Below, piece by piece: positions 38,901-45,360 of a DNA stretch of 45,360 nt. The number at the start of each line of letters is the position of its first letter. Within the stretch, counting starts at the first letter, position 1. Source of the stretch: Chrysochromulina tobinii (Eukaryota > Haptophyta > Prymnesiales > Chrysochromulinaceae); contig JWZX01002518.1 of NCBI GenBank assembly GCA_001275005.1, forward strand, positions 1-45,360, in the 5' to 3' direction. Position numbers and translations under genes: made by a program. The notes beneath the pieces were generated by a model. It had not been told where the DNA came from, did no database searches, and saw only the letters and a list, made by a program, of their open reading frames with translations.

Positions 38901-41216
38901 GCGCTTGCAACCGTGCTCAAGGGTGCCGACGTCGATGAAGCCAAGCGCATCCTCGCTGCACTTAAGGATGCGCAGCGCTCCTTCCGCGGCGCCTTCGACC
39001 AGACTTCCGGCGGCGCCAAGACGAATGCGCTCTGGATCGACAACCCGCAGTACAAACTCACGATCGGCACGCCGCCGCCGCAGACTGTGAGCGTCTCGCT
39101 CGACCGCGATGGCGCGGCCGAGTACGTGGATTACGCCGTGCACGTTGTGAGCGTGCCGGCGGGCGGCGATCAGGTGGGTGAGGCGTGCGAAGTCGTGATG
39201 GAGTCGGCGTACAATGCCGAGACGAAGACGCTCAAGTTCGCAGTGACGGCCGAGGCAACGTACTTCATCGTGTGCTCGGCCAAGGAGGCGCACATGGCTG
39301 GTGGCTTCGTGCTGACGACCATCGGCGTCGGCAAGTATACGCTCAAACAGGTAAGCCTCTGAGAACCGCTGATGACCGCTGATGACCTCTCCGAGGAGCA
39401 TGCATGTGCTCACCACGGCGCGCGCCCGGATACGCTCGAACAGGTGAGCCTCTTGCAGATCGAAATCAAGGCGGCAATGAACGCCAAGGCCTTCGAGGAC
39501 TTGCCGAAACTCATCGCGCGGGGCGTGTGTGAGAAGGCCAACATCCCGAATCACCCGGAGCTCGTGAAGGCCAAGCTCATCGGAAACATTGAAAAAGGAT
39601 GGCAGGAGAAGGACGCAGAGTTCATGGGCAATGCGCTCGGGGCCGCCAAGAACGCCAAAGTCGACAAGGCCGTGCTCAAGATATACTGTATGCGGTACAA
39701 ACAGCTCTCGATGCAAGTTCGCTTGCACAAGGCCCTCGAGAACAAGGACACGGCCTTCCTCCTGGCCGGAGTGGAGATGGCCAAACTCATCAATTACACG
39801 GGCAAGCACTGGAAGGAGGCGCAGGCTATCACCAAGAAGCACAAATTCCACAAGTCGATCGCCTCCATCTTCCTCGACGAGAACGCCGCCGGCGCGCGCA
39901 AGTTTGGCTCCTGGCGCGACAACCCCGCGTGGAAGCTCACGGCGACGGCGAAGACGATGGTGTACATTGCCATCAACGAGGACGGCAAGCTCGACGAGGC
40001 GACGGAGGTGCGCCTCCAAAAAAAGCAGCGAAAGTCGGACCTCAAATTCGCGGCAGCACGCGACAAGGTGGCGTCGACGCAGGCCGCGTCGGATGCAGAG
40101 GAGAAGAACGAGGAGCTCAAAGCGGCGGCCATGGACGCGATGCGCGTCTTCACAGAGATGGATCAGAGGCGCAGGATAAAGAAGCAAAAGATTGACGATG
40201 GCGATGAGGATGCCTTCACCCAAGTTGGCGTGCACGTTGTCAAGAACACACGCCTCTCCGCCTTTCCTGGCGTGACCGCCGGCTACGTGGACATCGCGAG
40301 CTGTAACGAGTACGGCGATGACCAGGCCTGGCTGAGCTTCGAGTACGACCCGGAGATGGGCCCGCTCTTTGTCGTGGCTTCGACGTTCACACCAGGCGAA
40401 GAAGGCATCTTCACAATGTCCTTCATGGCCGACGCTGAGCTCACCCTCGAAGAGGTGCCCGACTTTGAGGGTAACTCGTACAGGTTTAAGGGAGAATGGT
40501 CGACCGCCAACCAGGGCCCGCGCTCCAAGAAGAATGGCGACAAGGAGACGGGCGCCAAGTTCGCCCCCGAGAAGACGTGGAACAAGAATCCGCAGTACCG
40601 CGTGTGGCTCAGGGACCCGGACACGGGCGCGGCGCTCGACTCGGCCACGCTCTCCATTGTACTCTCAACTCCGATCGAAGGCGCAGAGATGGGCTTGCAC
40701 ATCATGCGCAACGCATACTGCCGTACGCCGCCAGCACTCGAGCCCGCCGCCGTTGGGGCCCTGGCACGCCTTGCAAGCACCCATATTAGGCCGTCCTCGA
40801 GCCCGCCGCCGTTGGGCCCTGGCACGCCTTGCGCCTGCATACGCCTGCACATGCCTGGACTGCGTATGCCTTGTTCCCGCTTGCCGACTGCTCACTCAAT
40901 ACGCCACGCTCGATGCCCGGCGTTCGCAGAGTTTTATAATGAGAAAATCGAGATTCTGGCGGATCGGTACCAAAGGATGGTGGGCAAGACCGACATGCAC
41001 GTGGGCTTCTCCGACGGAATGGCGCCGGAGATCGCGTTCGACGTAACTCTCGACGCCCTATTTGAGGTGAAGAAGAACGGCTGCGAGGAGGGCTTCCCCT
41101 TCTTCATCGTCCCCTCGCTCATGGACAAGAAGATGGCGGGTCCCTTTCTGATTCAAATAATCTCGGATAAGAAGATCGTCATCCAGGTACTCGATGACGA
41201 CGCGCGTAAGCTTTAG
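35916..41216 (+). CDS. Large protein with multiple calpain-domain-III-like modules and EF-hand-like loops
   Basis: Exons 35916-39350, 39444-40722 and 40930-41216 give 1666 residues. The start is the ATG of MSDKPFETETLIEAF. After an Ala/Pro/Lys-rich N-terminus come helical segments alternating with beta-rich modules opening NPQFCLTFP (about 693), NPQYKLTIG (1043), NPAWKLTAT (1304) and NPQYRVWLRD (1526). This W/NPQ..L start, followed by GLHLV or YAVHVV and (Y/F)(Y/F)IVPS, is the calpain large-subunit domain III (C2-like) pattern. EF-hand-like loops are DTDHSKMLDEEE (about 395) and DADPDHSGEVEL (about 869). No papain-like catalytic Cys/His/Asn domain is visible. Domain III binds Ca2+/phospholipid and regulates calpains, so this may be a Ca2+-responsive scaffold (inference). 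Intron 1 is bounded by a direct repeat; intron 2 (207 bp) is in frame and stop-free. Confidence 0.78.
39338..39453 (+). repeat. Duplicated AGGT junction defining a 93-bp intron
   Basis: A 23-bp sequence (two mismatches) occurs at 39338-39360 and 39431-39453, offset 93 bp, exactly the intron length (39351-39443). The first copy's CAG|GTAAGC is the donor and the second copy's CAG|GTGAGC is the acceptor plus exon start. The intron interior has two cgctgatgac decamers. Confidence 0.92.
40737..40833 (+). repeat. Direct repeat of about 38 bp inside calpain-like intron 2
   Basis: A segment starting ctcgagcccgccgccgttgg at 40737 recurs at 40797 with a one-base length difference, offset 60 bp. Both copies lie in the 207-bp intron 40723-40929, which has no stop in the flanking frame. 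Confidence 0.85.
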
Positions 41217-41398
41217 TTTTGTGTGGGAAGCCGTCCGTTGAGACTGCGGTGTGGTGAGCGCTGGGGGGACCGCGAGGTGTGAGAAGCACAAAGAAGACGC
41301 CCGTCATTCATGCTTGGAGTAGGTGTACTCGTAGGAATACGCCATAGATAGCATACAGTGTACAGTTCCAACAGTATAGACAGTGAGGTGGTACACAT

Positions 41399-43009
41399 AT
41401 GGCGATCCGTGGTCCATCGCTGGCCTCGGCGCCGACGCCGACTGGACGATGCAATCATCGAAAGTGTACATCTGCGTGCCGCCGAGGTACAGTTTCAAGT
41501 ATCCGTCATCCTAATTTGGTAACCCCCGGACCAAAGCACATCACACGAGGGTGTCCACTGGGTCGTGGCATGCCGAGAGGAGGGCGAACTTACGACGTGA
41601 ACGTGAGCCAGCTGAGTTGCCTGCCCAGCTGCGCCAATTGTAGCCCAGTAACGTTTGCTGCTTGCGGGCATTGCAGCCTCCGCTACCCCGACGTGACACG
41701 CCATCAGCTCGAGCTGTCCCGTGCCCGTGGCCTCGTGCGCGCGATCTTGGAGCCTGGGTTTTGCCAGTGCGAGATGTTGCAGCACCTTGCTGGGCAATGG
41801 GTGCTGTTCATGGGTGACAGCACGCATCGGCACGTATATGAGGGCGCATGGCGCGTGATCGGGCATCGCGGCTTCAACCTCTCCGTCGTCCGTCCGCACG
41901 TCGATGGAATAGGCGTGCGGGACCGCGACTTGCAGAAGGACAAAGACACCGTCTTCGAGTGGCTACCCAACCATCGGTGCCGCTCCGTCATGCGTGATCC
42001 AAACGCAACTTTGAGTCCGCTGCTGCTCTCGTTTCGCTTCATGCGAGGTCTCGACTTGCACAAGCTCGATCACGTGCTCGCCAACTTTCGCCAACGGTTC
42101 CATTACCCCGAGTGGCGCCAACGCTCTCCAAAAAACCCGACACTCATGCTCCTGTCGAGCGATGCCTTTGACGCACACCCCGTGACGCGTCGCCATTTTG
42201 AGAATCGGAGCGCGCCGGCCGTCATCATCTTCAATGCGTGTGCATGGGATTTGCCGCACATCAACAAAAGTGAGTACTACTTTGGCTTCTCGAGCCCAGA
42301 GCACTGCCACTCTCCGCCGGCCGAGCGTGCATTCGTCTACCTGGAGGAACTTCGCAACGGAACCTACTTGAAAGGCAACAGGACGGTCAAGGTAATGGGC
42401 GTCCCCTGCGTCCCGGATAGCAACCGCCTCTCCGATGACGCGATCTATGCGGGCTTTGAAGCGAAATTGCGTGCAGCAATGCTGAAGCTGCGCGCAAGCT
42501 TCAAGGGCAGGCTCGTGCTGCGCAGTTGTCACGCAGGGACGCGGGACCTACGCCGCTATGGACTCACGGTTGCGGACCGTCAGCTCGAGTCGCTCTTTCG
42601 AATGGATGCCATCGTGCGGCGCGTCGCTGCCCAGATGTGCATCGAGCTGCTCGACGTGATGGCGCTCGATGCGGCCGCCGGCTGGCACGAACACAATTAC
42701 AGCGAAACCTTTCACGTGCCGCAGCAGGCGGCGGATGCGGCGGGGCTTGCTGCCCTCCGGATGCTGATGGCGGAGCCGGAAGATTCGACAGGCGGCTTAG
42801 CAGCTGCACAGGCAGCATCCGCCGCACAGCGCAACGCCGCGCTGTGCGTAAGCCACGAGCTGCACAACCAGATCGTTGACCGCAGGACCACGTGGTGCAG
42901 AGGCGCTCTTGAGCAAAACCCTCATAAAAAGTGTGACCCATCGGGCCGAGCTGGTACAATGGCGCTGTTTACTACGAGTGCGCCAGAAAAAACCGAGACA
43001 AACCGCTAG
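41399..43009 (+). CDS. Secreted PC-esterase/SGNH-like acyl-esterase family protein
   Basis: 536 residues from the ATG at 41399; the N-terminus lacks a signal peptide, so an upstream exon or another start (41570) is possible. The key motif is WVLFMGDSTHRHVYEG near residue 137, the GDS nucleophile block of plant TBL/CASD1-type PC-esterases, followed by FNLSV and a conserved central region (VIIFNACAWDL, VMGVP). A candidate C-terminal His lies in HNYSETFHVPQQAADAAGL, although the usual DxxH is not intact. Nine N-X-S/T sequons and paired cysteines near the N-terminus indicate passage through the secretory pathway. Such enzymes add or remove acetyl groups on extracellular polysaccharides or sialic acid; the substrate here is unknown. 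Confidence 0.72.
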   Translation: MAIRGPSLASAPTPTGRCNHRKCTSACRRGTVSSIRHPNLVTPGPKHITRGCPLGRGMPRGGRTYDVNVSQLSCLPSCANCSPVTFAACGHCSLRYPDVTRHQLELSRARGLVRAILEPGFCQCEMLQHLAGQWVLFMGDSTHRHVYEGAWRVIGHRGFNLSVVRPHVDGIGVRDRDLQKDKDTVFEWLPNHRCRSVMRDPNATLSPLLLSFRFMRGLDLHKLDHVLANFRQRFHYPEWRQRSPKNPTLMLLSSDAFDAHPVTRRHFENRSAPAVIIFNACAWDLPHINKSEYYFGFSSPEHCHSPPAERAFVYLEELRNGTYLKGNRTVKVMGVPCVPDSNRLSDDAIYAGFEAKLRAAMLKLRASFKGRLVLRSCHAGTRDLRRYGLTVADRQLESLFRMDAIVRRVAAQMCIELLDVMALDAAAGWHEHNYSETFHVPQQAADAAGLAALRMLMAEPEDSTGGLAAAQAASAAQRNAALCVSHELHNQIVDRRTTWCRGALEQNPHKKCDPSGRAGTMALFTTSAPEKTETNR

Positions 43010-43322
43010 AACCGAAGAGTATCAGTATGATCGTAATTGATATGTTGTCATGTATGTTGTAGTCGAGTAGATCACCGCCACACCGGTATGGGCAATGGGT
43101 ATGGGATCATCCTTGTTGACTACAGTCGCTGTACGGACCCAGATAGGTCTCGGTTTTCATGACAGAGTAATAACATCAACGTAAAAGGAGACTCGGGGCA
43201 CTTTGAGATGTGACGCCTCGGGTCCGACTCGGGAGGTTACGAATCTTTCAACCTCGCGAGCGTGGCCGATGGAGCTTGGTCAGGAAAGCTTCTCGCCTCG
43301 ACGCCGCGTAACGCGGTCACTT
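43010..43322. other. Intergenic between convergent genes
   Basis: AT-richer than neighbouring exons at 43020-43180, fitting 3' ends of the esterase and methyltransferase genes. No gene or repeat is seen. Confidence 0.45.
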
Positions 43323-44144
43323 TCATGCTCTTTTCACGTCCAGCAGGATGACTTCGTCATTCGAGCCTTGCGCCGCCGAATCGTCCCCCCAGTTTAGTGG
43401 CGCCACTCGCAGACCGCTGGCGCTTGCGACGGAGCAAAAGTGCACCAGATCGTCCCTCATGTCGCCGCTGGCAAAGAATGTGCGGCGCTGATGAGCGACG
43501 ACGACGTGAGGAGGCAGGGACCGCGGGGTGCCCGGCGACGGATCCAGGAGCCATCGTATCGACTTGCAGAGCGCGCGATGGGCTCCGCGAGAGTAGGTGC
43601 AGTCGCAGGCGAGCACTAGGTCGACACGAGGCGCGATCTTCGCCTCGAGGCCCTCGCCCCATCGGTGCTCGATGACGTGTACGCGCGCCGCACTTGCGAT
43701 TAGCGCTCGATTCCTCTCCAAATTCTCCTTGGCCGCGCTCAGGACGCCTTGGCCGCCACCATCTGTGAGGGTCACGTCGGCAGCGCCGAGTGCCGCGGCG
43801 TAAAGGCCAACCGCACCCGTGCCACTACCCAGCTCGTACACAGATTTACCTGCGAGCGATTGGCCGCGCAGCCAGCGGCAAACCTTGGCCGCCGCAGGCC
43901 ACAGCTTGCCTCCCAGCCCTACACTATCGGCATTCTTGAGGCCGCGAGACCGGATGCTTAGGGACTTGCCGTTCGGGAGCGGCGGCATCTCCTTGAGGTG
44001 CTGCCGATTCGAGCGAGCCTCCCTTTTGGCGCGGCGCTCGCGGCGTTCTCGGCGCATGGCGAGGTGCGAGCAGTGGCGGTAGATGCCGCACGGCGCGTGC
44101 GCGCGCAGCGCGCGGCTGGCCTTCGTCGCCATCCTTACCGCCAT
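43323..44144 (-). CDS. METTL21-like (Methyltransf_16) protein-lysine methyltransferase
   Basis: 273 residues from the ATG at 44144, no intron evident. The very basic N-terminus (RRERRERRAKREARS) may target nucleus or nucleolus, or may be poorly ordered. The catalytic fold shows GLGGKLWPAAAKVCRWL (the family's G..LWp...L..wL), motif I VYELGSGTGAVGLYAAALGA (SAM binding), VTLTDGGGQGVLSAAKENLERN, and the DxxY motif in LACDCTY that marks this group of lysine methyltransferases (METTL21/METTL22/VCPKMT/FAM86). The C-terminus ends in a beta strand EVILLDVKR. Members methylate chaperones, elongation factors or histones; which applies here cannot be told. Confidence 0.85.
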   Translation of the reverse strand: MAVRMATKASRALRAHAPCGIYRHCSHLAMRRERRERRAKREARSNRQHLKEMPPLPNGKSLSIRSRGLKNADSVGLGGKLWPAAAKVCRWLRGQSLAGKSVYELGSGTGAVGLYAAALGAADVTLTDGGGQGVLSAAKENLERNRALIASAARVHVIEHRWGEGLEAKIAPRVDLVLACDCTYSRGAHRALCKSIRWLLDPSPGTPRSLPPHVVVAHQRRTFFASGDMRDDLVHFCSVASASGLRVAPLNWGDDSAAQGSNDEVILLDVKRA

Positions 44145-44215
44145 TTGCTCGCGTACCGGGAACCGGGTTTACATGAATGTCAAGACCAGACAAAAAAGGA
44201 CAACTTCGTTCCAGA

Positions 44216-44283
44216 TGTGTGAACGTGCATGCATGTGCTGTAACACGACACACGCGAGAGAGTGTCGTGTTAACGTTCACACA
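44216..44283. repeat. Nested two-stage inverted repeat
   Basis: Outer arms TGTGTGAACGT (44216-44226) and ACGTTCACACA (44273-44283), and inner arms TAACACGACAC (44241-44251) and GTGTCGTGTTA (44262-44272), are all perfect. The right arms are contiguous; the left arms are separated by 14 nt, giving a bulged 22-bp stem with a 10-nt loop. It lies between the divergent methyltransferase and Cys-rich genes. Confidence 0.75.
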
Positions 44284-44382
44284 CACGCTGAGGGACCATG
44301 CGGGTTTTCGCTTCAGTTCTCGTCTCCACTTTGACCACAGGGAGCTCTCGGCGAGGAGAGAAAAGACCAAGGCGCGTAAAAG

Positions 44383-45174
44383 ATGCGTGCCCGAGTTTCC
44401 CTACCATCCTCAGCCGATGGAATGTATCAATTCGTGGGCCTCGGCTACTGCGCATTGACCTCCAGCATCCCATCATCCTGCCGTGATGATGATAAAGGAT
44501 CATGGCCGCTGCCACCTCTTGCGAGCAGCACTAATGCAGCCGCAGAACTAGCATGCAGTACGATGTGTGCGCAGTGTGCCAACTGCCACTACATATCTTA
44601 TTCTCTTCGTGCTCAGGAGTGCTCGTGGTTTGCCTCGTGCGGCCATCTGAAAACCGACGTCAATGGGTTCAGCACCATTCGTGTGGTGAAAGGCGGCCAG
44701 AGCCGTTCAGCGTTCGTGGCAGTCTCGTCACCGTCGCCAGCACCGTCCAAGCGAGCTGCTGCGGACCATGAGGCTTTCGGCTCGTTCCTCGGGAAGGTTT
44801 CGGCCGGTGCTCCCGGCTACTGCGAGGCGACCGAGTTCCATGGGGAGTACTGGCATGATCGTGCCTGCGAGTGTACGCAGAATGGTGCGTGGCTTCTGCC
44901 CTTGGAGGAGCTTCGTCAACTTCCAGACGACGGAAGGCTGCGAGAGTGGGCCTCGGCGTGGTGCCTGCGCCAGTGCGAGACGTGCGCTAACTGCCGTTTC
45001 GTCAGCGTCAGCGTCAATGACGGCGACTGCAGCTGGTTTTCAACCTGCCCGGGCTTGCACGCTGATCGTCAGTGGCTGAAAGGGAATGCGAGCACGGACT
45101 TCGTCACTCACCGCCTCCAAGTGCGAGCGAGCGAGCGAGGCACGAGCAGGCCACCGGCACTGCCTGGAATGTGA
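44383..45174 (+). CDS. Two-domain Cys-rich (CxxC..CANC...CSWF) protein, probably secreted
   Basis: 263 residues from the ATG at 44383; the true start may lie upstream, for example in an exon near 44298 where MRVFASVLVSTLTTG resembles a signal peptide in another frame. Two homologous Cys-rich units of about 85-100 residues are seen: one with CAQCANCHYISYSLRAQECSW and FASC, the other with CETCANCRFVSVSVNDGDCSW and FSTC, each preceded by GYC and followed by a G.ST..V segment. The cysteine spacing implies a disulphide-bonded extracellular module. Similar modules occur in haptophyte secreted proteins as I recall them, but I cannot name the family. The reading frame ends where another frame opens, so this may be an internal exon of a larger gene. 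Confidence 0.6.
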   Translation: MRARVSLPSSADGMYQFVGLGYCALTSSIPSSCRDDDKGSWPLPPLASSTNAAAELACSTMCAQCANCHYISYSLRAQECSWFASCGHLKTDVNGFSTIRVVKGGQSRSAFVAVSSPSPAPSKRAAADHEAFGSFLGKVSAGAPGYCEATEFHGEYWHDRACECTQNGAWLLPLEELRQLPDDGRLREWASAWCLRQCETCANCRFVSVSVNDGDCSWFSTCPGLHADRQWLKGNASTDFVTHRLQVRASERGTSRPPALPGM

Positions 45175-45360
45175 TGCTGGCGCTCACGGCAGCCTTCGGT
45201 GGGCACGCAGGCGGACCCACCACCCCCCGCGCGCAGCCTCGACTCTACGCATCCTACGAGGGCGAAGGCGACGGCGAGGCCGGGTTTCTGGACGCGCAGG
45301 CCCTCGAGCCACCGCGTATGCTCGAAGGCTACTCGGCCTCGCCGCTCTACGCCTCCAACG
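45174..45360 (+). CDS. Open frame running off the window end (partial)
   Basis: An ATG at 45174 overlaps the stop of the preceding frame and opens a frame that stays open to the last base (62 codons, starting MLALTAAFGGHAGG). It could be a new gene or, more likely, the next exon of the Cys-rich gene reached by splicing. No domain is recognisable. Confidence 0.3.
   Translation, partial: MLALTAAFGGHAGGPTTPRAQPRLYASYEGEGDGEAGFLDAQALEPPRMLEGYSASPLYASN

Noticed and set aside
38307-40235. 642-codon minus-strand frame opposite the calpain-like gene
   Set aside because: It crosses a supported plus-strand intron and has the His/Arg/Leu-rich composition of a GC-driven antisense frame.
35916-41216. 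Active calpain protease
   Set aside because: No peptidase C2 catalytic Cys, His or Asn blocks are visible; only domain-III-like and EF-hand-like modules.

Overview
The window is nuclear DNA from a GC-rich, intron-containing eukaryotic alga. A three-exon fucoxanthin/chlorophyll a/c-type antenna gene, a nucleus-encoded PsbW-like photosystem II subunit and several signal-peptide-plus-'FAP/FHMP'-like plastid presequences point to an alga with a red-derived, chlorophyll-c plastid. A haptophyte (prymnesiophyte) fits best because of the very high GC, short introns, GTGCG splice donors, AP2-domain proteins and Cys-rich secreted domains. A pelagophyte or other chromist cannot be excluded from the sequence alone. 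I resolve about twenty protein genes and see no rRNA, tRNA, CRISPR array or intact transposon.

Layout. 1-3139: 3' part of a SAP-domain protein with a possible HNH-like C-terminus. 3140-4580: gene-poor. 4581-8579 (minus): an ankyrin/TPR-motif protein and an AP2 + C2H2 + J-domain protein. 8757-10627: an ALDH10-type aldehyde dehydrogenase. 11020-16421: four predicted plastid genes in a row (PsbW-like, HAD-like/rhodanese, DUF1995/LPA3-like, antenna protein). 16916-17485 (minus): ribosomal protein eL37. 18048-25331: an IQ-motif protein, a small plastid-targeted protein of unknown function and a repeat-built 872-residue protein. 25512-28194: DNA topoisomerase IB. 29277-31929 (minus): a cyclic-nucleotide-binding-domain K+ channel. 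32148-33706: mitochondrial succinyl-CoA ligase beta. 34076-35587 (minus): a repeat protein. 35916-41216: a 1666-residue protein with several calpain-domain-III-like modules and two EF-hand-like loops. 41399-45174: a secreted PC-esterase-like protein, a METTL21-like methyltransferase (minus) and a two-domain Cys-rich protein. The window ends inside another open reading frame.

Genes are often head to head with about 150-330 bp between start codons, so bidirectional promoters are likely. The plastid cluster is the clearest functional grouping. The other genes look like ordinary housekeeping, signalling and surface functions without an operon-like logic.

The most interesting signal is structural. 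Short direct duplications of exon sequence (about 15-38 bp) recur, several separated by arrays of a roughly 10-bp unit related to CTCTGATGGC / GCCATCAGAG. Several of these duplications coincide exactly with introns. In one intron the duplicated AGGT supplies both splice sites. Another holds a decayed copy of the contiguous, pre-intron exon junction. An 81-bp in-frame intron in the channel gene duplicates the S6 pore helix. I read this as recent intron birth by tandem duplication coupled to filler repeats. It is the candidate 'undescribed system' of this window.
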